From contig JAHHSK010000007.1 in assembly GCA_020025255.1 (NCBI GenBank), positions 1 through 45,016 on the forward strand: a stretch of 45,016 bases of DNA, given 5' to 3'. Below, piece after piece: positions 1 to 8,289 of the stretch (the first letter of the stretch is position 1; each line of letters begins with the position of its first letter). Below the pieces are notes generated by a model. The model worked only from the letters and a program-made list of their open reading frames with translations, searched no databases and had not been told where the DNA came from. The translations under genes were made by a program, and so were the position numbers. This stretch comes from Ruthenibacterium sp. (lineage in GTDB: Bacteria; Bacillota; Clostridia; Oscillospirales; Ruminococcaceae).

Positions 1-2
1 TT

Positions 3-1292
3 CCGCTGCTGATCGGCAACCTGTTCCAGCAGCTGTATAATATGGTGGACAGCGTGATCGTCGGCCGGTTCGTCGGCAAAACGGCGCTGGCGGCGGTGGG
101 TGCATCGTTCCCGGTGATTTTCCTGCTGTTCAGCCTGTTTTTGGGCATAGGCATCGCGGCGATGATCCTGATCAGCCAGTATTACGGTGCCGGTAATAAC
201 CAAAGCGTGCAGGATACCGTGGATACACTGTATACGCTGTTCATTGCGGCGGCGATCCCGATTTCGGTGATCGGGATCCTGATCAGCAAGCCGATCATCC
301 GGCTTATGGCGGTGCCGGCCGATACATTCGAGCAGTGCTGGATCTATATGGTCATCATTTTCGGCGGCATGATCGGCTCGTTCGGCTACAATGCCAATGC
401 GGGAATCCTGCAGGGGCTTGGCGACAGCCGCACCCCGCTTTTGTTCCTGATCATTTCCAGCATGCTGAACGTTGTGCTGGATCTGCTGTTTGTGCTGGTG
501 TTCCACTGGGGTGTTGCCGGGGTTGCGATCGCAACCGTTATTGCGCAGATCTTCAGCTGGGTGTTCGGTATCTTCTACATCAATAAAAAATACCCGCAGA
601 TCCATATCAATCCGTTAAAATTCCGCTTCAAAAAGGAACTTGCCGGAAAGATCCTGAAGCTGGGCCTGCCCACCGCAGCGGAACAGGCGATGTTCAGCGT
701 CGGCATCATGGCATTGCAGCGGCTCATCAACGGGTACGGCTCGGCGTTCATGGCGGCGTTCAACAGCGCGGGCAAGCTGGATACGTTCATGTTCATGCCG
801 ATCCAAAGCTTTGCAACGGCAGCAACCACGTTTGTGGGGCAGAACATCGGCGCAAACCGCTATGACAGAGTGAACCGCGGTACGCGCGATACTTTGATTT
901 TGTGCTGCACAACCAGTATTGCGCTGGCAGTGCTGCTGCTTCCGGCCGGGCGGCTGTGCATGCGCCTGTTCACAAACGATGCGGCGGTAATCGAATTCGG
1001 CTATGGATATCTGGTGCGCGTGCTGCCGTTCTACTGGCTGCAGGCGATCATGTTCGTGTTCAACAGCATCATGCGCGGCGCGGGCGAAGTTCGCGTGCCG
1101 ATCCTTTCCACGGTATGCGGCCTGTGGATCGCACGTCTGCCGGCGGCCTACCTGCTGGCGCATTATATGGAACCGGTCGATCTGTATTTCTGCTATGCCA
1201 TAGGCTGGACGCTCGGCATTTTGGTGAGCATGCCGTATTATCTTTCCGGCCGCTGGAAAAATAAATCGCTGGTCGAAACCAAAAAAGAATAA
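3..1292 (+). CDS. MATE family efflux transporter, 5' truncated
   Basis: The reading frame is open from the first complete codon of the window with no start, so the N-terminus lies outside. The residues before the first internal Met (position 42) read PLLIGNLFQQLYN, followed by MVDSVIVGRFVG, which is the typical first-helix region of MATE proteins. About 430 residues are present and a full protein is usually about 450, so only some 20-40 residues are missing. The remainder is a string of hydrophobic helices separated by short loops, in two homologous halves (the second starts near the residues encoded at 650). MATE proteins are Na+ or H+ driven exporters of cationic drugs or metabolites in the cytoplasmic membrane. 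The substrate cannot be told. It ends at a strong terminator shared with the convergent argS operon. Confidence 0.93.
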   Translation, partial: PLLIGNLFQQLYNMVDSVIVGRFVGKTALAAVGASFPVIFLLFSLFLGIGIAAMILISQYYGAGNNQSVQDTVDTLYTLFIAAAIPISVIGILISKPIIRLMAVPADTFEQCWIYMVIIFGGMIGSFGYNANAGILQGLGDSRTPLLFLIISSMLNVVLDLLFVLVFHWGVAGVAIATVIAQIFSWVFGIFYINKKYPQIHINPLKFRFKKELAGKILKLGLPTAAEQAMFSVGIMALQRLINGYGSAFMAAFNSAGKLDTFMFMPIQSFATAATTFVGQNIGANRYDRVNRGTRDTLILCCTTSIALAVLLLPAGRLCMRLFTNDAAVIEFGYGYLVRVLPFYWLQAIMFVFNSIMRGAGEVRVPILSTVCGLWIARLPAAYLLAHYMEPVDLYFCYAIGWTLGILVSMPYYLSGRWKNKSLVETKKE

Positions 1293-1301
1293 GAATAAAG
1301 C

Positions 1302-1343
1302 AAAAGAGCCTGTCCCCGTTTTACACGGGGACAGGCTCTTTTT
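1302..1343. terminator. Bidirectional intrinsic terminator
   Basis: A perfect 18-bp inverted repeat (1302-1319 with 1325-1342) with a 5-nt loop. The outer arms are A-rich on the left and T-rich on the right, so it can terminate the MATE gene on the plus strand and the argS operon on the minus strand. The stem core CCTGTCCC/GGGACAGG recurs in the terminator after rplL. Confidence 0.93.
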
Positions 1344-1414
1344 GTGTGCGGCAGACGCACGGAAAAACGGAACAAGAAAAGACGGCGCAGATGCGCAGCC
1401 CTGTGTGCCGGGGC

Positions 1415-3184
1415 TTACATGCTTTCCGGCACGGTGATCTTCAGCAGGGTCAGGGCATTGGCGATCACCGTCTTTGCGGCGGTGCACAGCGCAATGCGCG
1501 CCTGACGTACATTTTCCGGTGCATCCATAACACGGCAGGAATTATAGAATTTATGATAACGGTTCGCAAGCTCGGTGACATAGCGCGTGATGCGCGCGGG
1601 GTCATAGCTTTTGGCGGCGGAAATGATCTCGCCGGGGAAATCGGCAATATGGCGGATCAGTTCTTTTTCCGTGGGTTCGCAAAGCAGCGTCAGGTCTGCA
1701 TTTTCTGCCCCGACGAAGCAAACGCCTTCCTCCGCCAGCTTTTTCAGGATGCTGCAGATGCGCGCGTGCGCATACTGCACATAATAGACCGGATTGTTGC
1801 TGTCCTGCGCAATGGCAAGGTCCATGTCGAAATCCATGACGCTGTCCGGCTCGCGCAGGTTGAACTGAAAGCGTGCGGAATCGATCGGCACTTCGTCCAG
1901 AAGCTCGGCAAGCCCGATCGCCTTGCCGGTGCGCTTGCTCATACGCACGGGCTTGCCATCCTGCATCAGGCGCACGAACTGCATCAGCACGATGTCCAGC
2001 TTTTCGCCGTCCAGCCCAATCGCATCCATAGCGCCCTTCATGCGCGCCACATGGCCGTGGTGGTCGGCACCCCATACGTCGATCGCGCGGGAAAAACCGC
2101 GCACAGCGAATTTATTATAATGATACGCGATGTCTGCGGCAAAATAGGTGGGCACCCCGTTGGCGCGCACCAGCACCTCGTCCTTATCCTCCTGCGAAAC
2201 CTCGCCGTCCAGCCCCTTGCGCGTGACCTTGTTTCCGCCGTATTTTTCAGCATACTGCATGGAACGATACCAGATCGCGCCGTCCTTTTCATAGGTGGCG
2301 CCGCGCGCGGCAAGCTTATCGAGCATTTCCTGAACCGCGCCGGATTCGTGCAGCTGTGTTTCGCTGAACCAGGTATCATAAAAAACGCGGTATTTTGCCA
2401 TATCGTCCTTCAGCCCCTGCACATTGATCGGCAGCGCGTAATCAACGATCGCTTTTTTCAGCTCTTCAAAATCGGCATTCACATAGCGGTCGCCGTTCTG
2501 ATCGGCAAATTTCTGTGCCAGAACACGGATGTCGTCGCCCTGATAGCCGTCTTCGGGGAAGGGCACGGCATCTTCGCCGCGGAAGATCTGAAGATAGCGC
2601 GTGGCAAGGCTTTTGCCGAATTTCAGGATCTGATTGCCCGCATCGTTGATGAGGAATTCGCGCGTGACATCATAGCCGGCCCAGTCCAGCGCGGCGGCAA
2701 GGCAATCGCCCAGCGCACCGCCGCGTGCATTGCCCAGATGCATCGGGCCGGTGGGGTTTGCGGAAACGAATTCCACGTTGATCTTTTCGCCCTTGCCGAA
2801 ATCGGTGCGGCCGTAGTTTTCGCCTGCGGCATTTGCGGCAAGCACAACATCGGAAAACCATGCGGGGGCAAGGAACAGGTTGATGAAGCCCGGCCCTGCG
2901 ATCTCCACGCGTTCAAAATGCGTGGAGGAAAGATCGGGCATGGCATCCACAAGCGCCTGTGCGATCTGGCGCGGGGCAGCACCGAACACGCGCGCGCCCG
3001 CCATGGCAAAGTTGGAGGCAATATCGCCGTTTTTGGTATCGTTCGGGATCTCCACAACAAAATTCGGCAGCTCGCGCTGTGCAAGCGCGCCCGATTTCAT
3101 GGCAGCGTGTGCCGCCTGGGTCAAAAGCGTGCGGGCTTCGTCCATGGCAGCCTGCTTGGGGTCAAAGAATGTAAAATCCTGCAT
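1415..3184 (-). CDS. argS: Arginyl-tRNA synthetase
   Basis: Class I aminoacyl-tRNA synthetase that charges tRNA-Arg in the cytoplasm. The N-terminal additional domain is followed by the signature SANPTGPMHLGNARGG, where HLGN (residues 149-152) is the HIGH-equivalent, and by RMSKRTGKAIGL, where MSKR (from residue 415) is the KMSKS-equivalent. The C-terminal DALR-type anticodon domain ends in ALTLLKITVPESM, which is typical of bacterial ArgRS. The ATG at 3184 is preferred because AAGGAG lies 8 nt upstream; an in-frame TTG two codons earlier sits only 2 nt from that site. It is the last gene of ddl-murI-DUF1934-argS, 46 nt after the DUF1934 gene. The pairing of a DUF1934 (YwiB) gene with argS is also known in Bacillus subtilis. 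Confidence 0.97.
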   Translation of the reverse strand: MQDFTFFDPKQAAMDEARTLLTQAAHAAMKSGALAQRELPNFVVEIPNDTKNGDIASNFAMAGARVFGAAPRQIAQALVDAMPDLSSTHFERVEIAGPGFINLFLAPAWFSDVVLAANAAGENYGRTDFGKGEKINVEFVSANPTGPMHLGNARGGALGDCLAAALDWAGYDVTREFLINDAGNQILKFGKSLATRYLQIFRGEDAVPFPEDGYQGDDIRVLAQKFADQNGDRYVNADFEELKKAIVDYALPINVQGLKDDMAKYRVFYDTWFSETQLHESGAVQEMLDKLAARGATYEKDGAIWYRSMQYAEKYGGNKVTRKGLDGEVSQEDKDEVLVRANGVPTYFAADIAYHYNKFAVRGFSRAIDVWGADHHGHVARMKGAMDAIGLDGEKLDIVLMQFVRLMQDGKPVRMSKRTGKAIGLAELLDEVPIDSARFQFNLREPDSVMDFDMDLAIAQDSNNPVYYVQYAHARICSILKKLAEEGVCFVGAENADLTLLCEPTEKELIRHIADFPGEIISAAKSYDPARITRYVTELANRYHKFYNSCRVMDAPENVRQARIALCTAAKTVIANALTLLKITVPESM

Positions 3185-3230
3185 ATTCAAATCTCCTTTG
3201 ATTGTTTTCCTGAAAAGACAAGGTGCGCGG

Positions 3231-3656
3231 TCAGACGACCGGACGCACCGTAATATTTACAAAATTGCGGCTCATCATGGCGGTATCGACATCAAGCGTA
3301 TAGCTGAAGTTCACGCTGCCGCCCTGTGCGGTAAGAGCGGATTCAATGTCCTCTGCGGCGATGCCAAGCTCCAGCGCGCCGTGGCCGGTTTCATAATGGC
3401 ATACATGACGTTTTTCTTTTTCGATGATAAGCTGGCTGGCAGCCGGCCCGAAGCGCAGCATGCTTACGCGGTGCGAGCCTTCGACCTTGACGGTGGTGGT
3501 GCAGCCGACATAGCCGGTGGCTTCGGTTTCCTGATAGGTGATAAAATAGCTGCCGCTGCGCTGCACAAAGCTGCCGCGCGTTATCAATTCAATTTGATCG
3601 GAGTCTCCGTTCTGCTCGATCCTGCCGCGGATCGTAATCAGAAAATCTTCCTTCAT
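3231..3656 (-). CDS. DUF1934 (YwiB-like) small beta-barrel protein
   Basis: About 141 residues, the usual size of the DUF1934 family. The sequence alternates charged and hydrophobic residues through many short beta strands: the N-terminal FLITIRGRIEQ, a central SYFITYQETEATGY, and a C-terminal SYTLDVDTAMMSRNFVNITV. The last of these is the family's most recognisable stretch. The family forms a calycin-like beta barrel and its biochemical role is not established. It lies between murI and argS, as YwiB lies next to argS in Bacillus. The ATG at 3656 has an AAAGG site 9 nt upstream; an ATG at 3665 directly abuts that site and is less likely. Assignment to the family is fairly sure, function unknown. 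Confidence 0.85.
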   Translation of the reverse strand: MKEDFLITIRGRIEQNGDSDQIELITRGSFVQRSGSYFITYQETEATGYVGCTTTVKVEGSHRVSMLRFGPAASQLIIEKEKRHVCHYETGHGALELGIAAEDIESALTAQGGSVNFSYTLDVDTAMMSRNFVNITVRPVV

Positions 3657-3691
3657 TTCATTCATCCTTTACTGTTTGCAAAACGCTGGAA

Positions 3692-4534
3692 TCAATCGGC
3701 GGGATAGCCCTCCACGCTGATGCGTGTGACACTGCCGCCGGCATATTCGCCCAAAAACCATTCCGAAAGGCGGGCGAAGCTTTCCGGGGTATCGCTGACA
3801 AAATAGCGCGCCGTGCCGTCCGGCCCGCGGCGAAGAAGCCCGGCCTTTTCCAAAGCGGCTTTGGCGGCAAGCGCCGTGCAGCGGCCGGGATCGATCAGCG
3901 TCACGCCGGGGCCCATGATCTGCCCGATGATCGGCGCGATCAGGGGATAGTGGGTGCAGCCCAGGATCAGCGTGTCCACATCCGCGGCCTGAATCTGCTT
4001 CAAATAATCCTGTGCAACCAAATGCGTCACGGTGTTATCGGCATCGAAATAGCCGTTTTCGACAAGCGGCACGAACAAAGGGCAGGCAACGGCGGTGATT
4101 TGTGCCCCCGGCAGCAATCTGCGGATGTGCGCAGCGTAGCTTTGGCTGCGTATGGTCGCCTGGGTGCCGATCACGCCGATGCGCCCCGTGCGCGTGGCGC
4201 GTGCAGCCGCCTTTGCCGCGCTTTCCACAACGCCGATATAGGCAACGGGCAGCTTGTCCGTATACGCGGCGGGCAGTGTGCTGCTCACCGTGCCGCAGGC
4301 GGCCAGAAGGAACTTGACCTTTTGTTCCAAAAGGAATGCGATATCCTGCTTTGCGTAATGCACGATCGTTTCGGGGCTGCGCGAGCCGTAAGGCACGCGC
4401 CCGGTATCCCCGAAATACACGATGTTTTCTCCGGGCAGGATGCGCCGCAGCTCGCGCACGGCGGTCAGCCCGCCCAGGCCGGAATCAAAAACGCCGATCG
4501 GCGCTTCAGACGAAGGGAAAAACCGTTCAGCCAT
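3692..4534 (-). CDS. murI: Glutamate racemase
   Basis: Converts L-glutamate to D-glutamate for peptidoglycan precursor synthesis, in the cytoplasm and cofactor-free. It starts with PIGVFDSGLGGLTAVREL and has GDTGRVPYGSRS. The two catalytic cysteines are visible: Cys80 in AACGTVSS and Cys193 in LGCTHYPL. About 280 residues, normal for MurI. The ATG at 4534 overlaps the ddl stop by 8 nt (ATGGCTGA), which indicates translational coupling; an upstream in-frame TTG at 4561 is less likely. Its placement directly after ddl joins two steps that supply D-amino acids to the cell wall. Confidence 0.96.
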   Translation of the reverse strand: MAERFFPSSEAPIGVFDSGLGGLTAVRELRRILPGENIVYFGDTGRVPYGSRSPETIVHYAKQDIAFLLEQKVKFLLAACGTVSSTLPAAYTDKLPVAYIGVVESAAKAAARATRTGRIGVIGTQATIRSQSYAAHIRRLLPGAQITAVACPLFVPLVENGYFDADNTVTHLVAQDYLKQIQAADVDTLILGCTHYPLIAPIIGQIMGPGVTLIDPGRCTALAAKAALEKAGLLRRGPDGTARYFVSDTPESFARLSEWFLGEYAGGSVTRISVEGYPAD

Positions 4535-5606
4535 TTGCAGCGCCTGACCTTTCCAGCGCAAGCGAGATCAGGCTGTCCAAAAGCCCGGAATAGGTTTCGC
4601 CGGCGGCGATCATCATTTTGGGGTACATGCTGATATCCGTAAAGCCCGGAAGGGTGTTGATCTCGTTGAGCAGTACCCGCCCGGTGCCGCGCTCGACAAA
4701 GAAATCAACGCGGGAAAGGCCGCGGCAGCACAGGGCGCGGTAGGCCTTCACGGCAAGCGCGCGCACTTCCTCCAGCTTTTCCGGGCACAAATTCGCGGGG
4801 ATCGCAACCCGGCTTGTGCCGGAAAGATATTTGTCATCGTAAGTATAAAATTCATCGGATGCCAGAATCTCACCGGGCAGCGTGCCGGTGACTTCCTCGT
4901 TGCCGCGCACGGCACATTCGACCTCCTGGCCGTCCACAAAGCGTTCAAACAGCACGCGGGTGTCGTGCTGCATTGCAAGCTGCACGGCGCTTTGCAGCTC
5001 TTCAGCGTTGTGCGCCTTCGAAATGCCGACCGAAGAGCCGGCGTTGGCGGGCTTTACAAAGATCGGGAAGCCCAGCTTTTCGATGACGCCTGCGGCGATG
5101 GAATCGAAATCGGGCAGCTGCCATTTTTCCATGCATTCCCATTCACAGCGGGGGATGCCGGCGGCATCCATAACGCGGTTTGCAATGATCTTGTCCATGC
5201 ACACCGCACTGCCCAGAACGCCGCAGCCCACATACGGCAGACCCGCCAGTTCCAAAAGCCCCTGCACGGTGCCGTCTTCGCCGTTGCGCCCGTGCAGCAC
5301 GGGGAAAACAACATCGATCGGGATGCTTCGGCAGCCGCCGTTTTCAAATACAACAAGGCCGTCCAGCCCGCTGCCCGGGCAGAAGGCGGCGGCAAGGTTA
5401 TCGGGGTGCTGCTCCCATTCGCCGGAAGGCATGGCTTCCAGCGGGCCGCGGTATAAATACCAGCGTCCCTGCCGGGTAATGCCGACGGGCAGCGCCTCGT
5501 ATTTTTCGGGATCAAGGTTGGAAAGAACGCTCACTGCGCTCTTGCGCGAGATTTCATGCTCGCTGGATACGCCGCCGAACAGGACGGCAACAGTCAGTTT
5601 CTTCAA
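4527..5606 (-). CDS. ddl: D-alanine--D-alanine ligase
   Basis: ATP-grasp enzyme that makes the D-Ala-D-Ala dipeptide of peptidoglycan. It has the N-terminal VAVLFGGVSSEHEISRKSA, the central GLPYVGCGVLGSAVCMDK, the ATP-grasp segment FVKPANAGSSVGISK, and the C-terminal RVLLNEINTLPGFTDISMYPK that carries the Mg2+-binding Glu/Asn pair. The ligase type (D-Ala versus D-lactate or D-Ser) cannot be decided safely. TTG at 5606 is the best start (MKKLTVAVLFGG): a GAAAGG site lies about 10 nt upstream. A GTG at 5618 adds four residues but almost abuts that site. First gene of the minus-strand operon; its 3' end overlaps murI by 8 nt. Confidence 0.95.
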   Translation of the reverse strand: MKKLTVAVLFGGVSSEHEISRKSAVSVLSNLDPEKYEALPVGITRQGRWYLYRGPLEAMPSGEWEQHPDNLAAAFCPGSGLDGLVVFENGGCRSIPIDVVFPVLHGRNGEDGTVQGLLELAGLPYVGCGVLGSAVCMDKIIANRVMDAAGIPRCEWECMEKWQLPDFDSIAAGVIEKLGFPIFVKPANAGSSVGISKAHNAEELQSAVQLAMQHDTRVLFERFVDGQEVECAVRGNEEVTGTLPGEILASDEFYTYDDKYLSGTSRVAIPANLCPEKLEEVRALAVKAYRALCCRGLSRVDFFVERGTGRVLLNEINTLPGFTDISMYPKMMIAAGETYSGLLDSLISLALERSGAANG

Positions 5607-5672
5607 AATACTACACACCTTTCATGCGGCATGGCCCGCATGCTATCACTATATGATACAATCGCAGCCTAT

Positions 5673-5701
5673 ATAATACCATATAACACCGAAATTGGAA
5701 A
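5673..5701 (-). promoter_or_regulatory. Predicted promoter of the ddl-murI-DUF1934-argS operon
   Basis: Read on the minus strand: -35 TTTCCA (5701-5696), a 17-nt spacer, and -10 TATTAT (5678-5673) preceded by TG in the extended -10 position (TGgTATTAT). It is about 65 nt upstream of the ddl start. It shares the 309-nt intergenic stretch 5607-5915 with the divergent rpmG promoter. Apart from the two promoters and the rpmG leader I see no gene in that stretch. Confidence 0.6.
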
Positions 5702-5792
5702 GCGAAAAGAACAAAATTTCCCGCCGAAGGCAGACACCGCCGCAAAAAGCCGCAAAACAGCCGAAAACCGGGGCAAAAAGCAAAAAAACTGC

Positions 5793-5822
5793 TTGACTTC
5801 GCCCAAGGCATTGTGGTATCAT
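5793..5822 (+). promoter_or_regulatory. Predicted promoter of rpmG-secE-nusG-rplKA
   Basis: TTGACT (5793-5798), an 18-nt spacer, and TATCAT (5817-5822) with the extended -10 dinucleotide TG two bases ahead (TGgTATCAT). It leaves a leader of about 85 nt before rpmG. The leader contains a T-run (5844-5852) and a 6-bp hairpin GCGCAT/ATGCGC at 5855-5872. Confidence 0.7.
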
Positions 5823-5915
5823 GGAAGCACCTCTTTTGCAGGTCTTTTTTTTGCGCGCATTTTTCGATGCGCCGCCTGCCGCAAGAGGGAGGCTATTTGA
5901 TGGAGGTGCCGAAAA

Positions 5916-6065
5916 ATGAGAGTGAAAATCACCCTTGCCTGCACAGAGTGCAAACAGCGCAACTACAACACGAAGAAAAACAAGAAGAACAGTCCCGACA
6001 GGCTCGAGATGAAGAAGTATTGCCGCTTCTGCAAAAAGCATACCGTTCACCGCGAGACGAAGTAA
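5916..6065 (+). CDS. rpmG: 50S ribosomal protein L33
   Basis: A 49-residue protein starting MRVKITLACTECKQRNY and ending HTVHRETK. The pairs CTEC and CRFC form the zinc-ribbon type (Cys-x2-Cys ... Cys-x2-Cys) of L33. The motif YNTKKNKKNSPDRLEMKKYC is characteristic of the family. A GGAGGTG ribosome binding site lies about 8 nt upstream of the ATG. First gene of the secE-nusG operon, as in many Firmicutes; secE starts 18 nt downstream. Confidence 0.97.
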   Translation: MRVKITLACTECKQRNYNTKKNKKNSPDRLEMKKYCRFCKKHTVHRETK

Positions 6066-6083
6066 GAAAGGCGGACATGCAAC

Positions 6084-6332
6084 ATGGCTGATAAAACCAA
6101 GAAGAAGTCCAAAGGCGGGTTCGTCGCCGGCGTGAAACGCTTCTTCGGAAGCATCGCTAAGTTCTTCCGCGATACCGTCAGCGAGATGAAGAAGGTTGTT
6201 TGGCCCTCGAAAAAGCAGGTTCAAAACAACACGATCATCGTAGCAGTCGTTACAATCGTGGCGGCGGTTGTGATCATGATTCTTGACGCTGTGTTCGGCT
6301 TCGGGCTGAATCTGCTGCTTCAGGGTCTGTAA
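6084..6332 (+). CDS. secE: Preprotein translocase subunit SecE
   Basis: 82 residues with a basic, Lys-rich cytoplasmic N-terminus, the amphipathic segment FFRDTVSEMKKVVWPSKKQV (the SecE signature, including WPS), and one C-terminal membrane helix (IIVAVVTIVAAVVIMILDAVFG). It clamps SecY in the SecYEG membrane channel. The single-helix form is normal for Firmicutes. It lies between rpmG and nusG, its most conserved context. Confidence 0.97.
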   Translation: MADKTKKKSKGGFVAGVKRFFGSIAKFFRDTVSEMKKVVWPSKKQVQNNTIIVAVVTIVAAVVIMILDAVFGFGLNLLLQGL

Positions 6333-6371
6333 GCATCCGCACAACAGTAAGCAGAAAGCGGGGTTATGACA

Positions 6372-6902
6372 ATGGCAGAAGATCGGGATACCGAGGCACG
6401 CTGGTATGTCGTGCACACCTATTCCGGATACGAAAACAAGGTTCATCAGAATCTTGAAACGATTATCGAGAATCGGCGCTTGCAGGATCTGATCCAGGAG
6501 GTAATGGTCCCCGTGGAAACGGTGATCGAAACCAAGGACGGCAAGGAACGCGAGGTAGAGCATAAGCTTTTCCCGGGTTATGTGCTTGTCAAAATGGTGA
6601 TGACAGACGACAGCTGGTACATCGTGCGCAACACGCGCGGCGTAACGGGCTTTGTAGGCCCTTCGTCGAAGCCGATCCCCCTTTCCGATGAGGAAGTGGA
6701 AAAGCTTGGCGTAACAGCGCACAGCGCAGCTCTGGATTATGCCGTGGGCGATAATGTCCAGATTGTAAGCGGCCCGCTGGAAGGCTTTATCGGCATTGTG
6801 GAGGGCATCGATGCCGAAGCAAGAAAAGTAAACGTCAAAGTCTCGATGTTCGGCAGAGAAACGCCGGCAGAAGTGGATTTTGCACAGGTGAAACCCCTGT
6901 AA
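6372..6902 (+). CDS. nusG: Transcription termination/antitermination protein NusG
   Basis: About 176 residues. The N-terminal NGN domain reads RWYVVHTYSGYENKVHQNLE and later KLFPGYVLVKMVMTDDSWYIVRNTRGVTGFVG, in pieces typical of NusG. The C-terminal KOW domain reads VGDNVQIVSGPLEGFIGIVEGID and ends RETPAEVDFAQV. NusG binds RNA polymerase and couples it to Rho or the ribosome (S10). ATG at 6372 is preferred over ATG at 6366, because the GCGGGG-like site at 6358-6363 is 8 nt from 6372 but only 2 nt from 6366. The site is weak either way. Confidence 0.96.
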   Translation: MAEDRDTEARWYVVHTYSGYENKVHQNLETIIENRRLQDLIQEVMVPVETVIETKDGKEREVEHKLFPGYVLVKMVMTDDSWYIVRNTRGVTGFVGPSSKPIPLSDEEVEKLGVTAHSAALDYAVGDNVQIVSGPLEGFIGIVEGIDAEARKVNVKVSMFGRETPAEVDFAQVKPL

Positions 6903-6909
6903 TGTCCCC

Positions 6910-7050
6910 GCAGGCAGCATGCCTGCAAGAATATTTATTTCCGATAAGAACCGTGCACGCAGCGTGCGCAGTTTCTTATAGAGCGTGGGAAGGATTATCG
7001 CACGCTCGTGGGAGGGCTTCGGCACCCTGCCGCTGCCCGCAACTAACCAC
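6910..7050 (+). promoter_or_regulatory. Structured rplK leader with L1-binding-like motif
   Basis: The nusG-rplK gap of 168 nt holds four hairpins in succession: GCAGGCA/TGCCTGC (6910-6926); ATAAGAA/TTCTTAT (6944-6950 with 6973-6979) enclosing GCACGC/GCGTGC; GAGCGTG/CACGCTC (6981-7007); and the motif GTGGGAGGG (7008-7016) ... ACCAC (7046-7050), just ahead of the rplK Shine-Dalgarno. The GTGGGAGG...ACCAC form resembles the ribosomal protein L1 target that regulates L11/L1 operons. A near copy sits before rplA. The L1 assignment is inferred from position and sequence. Confidence 0.6.
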
Positions 7051-7070
7051 AATTTTTGGAGGTGCACAAA

Positions 7071-7496
7071 ATGGCTCAGAAAGTAACGGGGTATATTAAA
7101 CTCCAGATTCCGGCCGGCAAAGCAACCCCGGCTCCCCCTGTTGGTCCGGCGCTTGGCCAGCACGGCGTGAACATCATGGCGTTCACAAAGGAATTCAACG
7201 AGCGTACACAGAAGGATATCGGTTATCTGATTCCTGTCGTCATTACGGTCTACGCGGATCGTTCCTTCAGCTTCATCACAAAGACGCCCCCCGCAGCAGT
7301 TCTTATCAAGAAGGCTGTCGGTGTCGAGAGCGGCTCCGGCGCTCCCAACAAGACAAAGATCGCGTCGATCACCAGAAAGCAGCTGGAAGAGATCGCTGCA
7401 ACCAAGATGCCCGACCTGAACGCTGCCAATCTGGATACGGCTATCAGCATGATCGCCGGTACCTGCCGCAGCATGGGCGTCACGGTCACCGACTGA
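7071..7496 (+). CDS. rplK: 50S ribosomal protein L11
   Basis: 141 residues, the normal length. The N-terminus MAQKVTGYIKLQIPAGKA, then TPAPPVGPALGQHGVNIMAF, is the L11 signature with its Pro-rich helix. The C-terminal RNA-binding domain ends with the family motif MIAGTCRSMGVTV. The ATG at 7071 has TTGGAGGTG 8 nt upstream; a further ATG at 7056 contains the ribosome binding site within its reading frame and is rejected. L11 binds the GTPase-associated region of 23S rRNA. Partner of rplA in the same operon. Confidence 0.98.
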   Translation: MAQKVTGYIKLQIPAGKATPAPPVGPALGQHGVNIMAFTKEFNERTQKDIGYLIPVVITVYADRSFSFITKTPPAAVLIKKAVGVESGSGAPNKTKIASITRKQLEEIAATKMPDLNAANLDTAISMIAGTCRSMGVTVTD

Positions 7497-7525
7497 GACT
7501 GTCCGCATAACGACCTTACCAAATA

Positions 7526-7551
7526 GTGGGAGGATCATTCCGTATTACCAC
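7526..7551 (+). promoter_or_regulatory. L1-binding-like motif overlapping the rplA translation start region
   Basis: GTGGGAGGAT (7526-7535), a 6-nt loop, and GTATTACCAC (7542-7551) lie directly before the AGGAGG (7552-7557) of rplA. The GTGG/CCAC ends can pair and the internal GGAGG-side asymmetry resembles the L1 site on 23S rRNA. Binding of L1 here would mask its own ribosome binding site. The motif is a second copy of the one before rplK. Confidence 0.6.
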
Positions 7552-7562
7552 AGGAGGATACT

Positions 7563-8258
7563 ATGAATCACGGTAAACATTATGTCGACAGCAAAAAGCT
7601 TGTCGACCGCACAAAGCTGTATGACAGCGTAGAAGCTCTGGAACTGTGCTGCCAGACCGCAAAGGCAAAGTTCGACGAAACCGTTGAGCTGCATGTCCGT
7701 TTGGGTGTTGACAGCCGTCACGCAGACCAGCAGGTTCGCGGTGCAGTTGTTCTGCCCCACGGCACAGGCAAGAATGTCCGCGTTGTTGCAATCGCCAAGG
7801 GCGATGCGGCAAAAGCAGCACAGGCTGCAGGCGCAATGATGGTCGGCGATATGGATATCGTCGAAAAGATCCAGAAAGAGGGCTTCGTTGATTTCGACGT
7901 TCTCGTTACGACCCCGGATATGATGGGCCTTGTCGGCCGTCTGGGTAAGATCCTTGGACCGCGCGGCTTGATGCCGAACCCCAAGGCAGGTACGGTTACC
8001 CCGGATGTGGGCCGTGCTGTTACCGAGGCTATGGCTGGTAAGATCGAGTATCGTCTCGATAAAGCAAACATCATTCACGTTCCGGTCGGCAAGGTTTCCT
8101 TCGGCGCAGAAAAGCTGAACGAAAACCTGCAGGCTGTCATGGGCGCGATCGTAAAGGCAAAGCCGGCCGCTGCAAAGGGTCAATACATCCGCAGCGTAAC
8201 CGTTGCTTCGACCATGGGCCCGGGCGTTAAGCTCAACGGCGGCAAATTCGGCGCATAA
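7563..8258 (+). CDS. rplA: 50S ribosomal protein L1
   Basis: 231 residues, standard for bacterial L1. It contains the signature GRLGKILGPRGLMPNPKAGTV split over 7931-7995, and ends FIRS-like YIRSVTVASTMGPGVKLN. It has the two-domain L1 fold with an N-terminal YDSVEALELCCQTAKAKFDETVELHVRLGVD. It binds the L1 stalk of 23S rRNA and commonly represses its own mRNA. A strong AGGAGG lies 5 nt before the ATG. Confidence 0.98.
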   Translation: MNHGKHYVDSKKLVDRTKLYDSVEALELCCQTAKAKFDETVELHVRLGVDSRHADQQVRGAVVLPHGTGKNVRVVAIAKGDAAKAAQAAGAMMVGDMDIVEKIQKEGFVDFDVLVTTPDMMGLVGRLGKILGPRGLMPNPKAGTVTPDVGRAVTEAMAGKIEYRLDKANIIHVPVGKVSFGAEKLNENLQAVMGAIVKAKPAAAKGQYIRSVTVASTMGPGVKLNGGKFGA

Positions 8259-8289
8259 GGCATTTGGGATTTGCCCGGCAGGGCGCACC

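Noticed and set aside
1346..3253. A 635-codon open frame on the plus strand across argS
   Set aside because: It is antisense to argS, whose HIGH and KMSKS motifs and ribosome binding site are clear. The frame has no recognisable domain and begins inside a terminator. A product of GC-biased codon positions.
5649..7538. A 629-codon open frame on the minus strand across rpmG-secE-nusG-rplK
   Set aside because: Antisense to four certain genes, Cys/His-rich low-similarity translation, no ribosome binding site.
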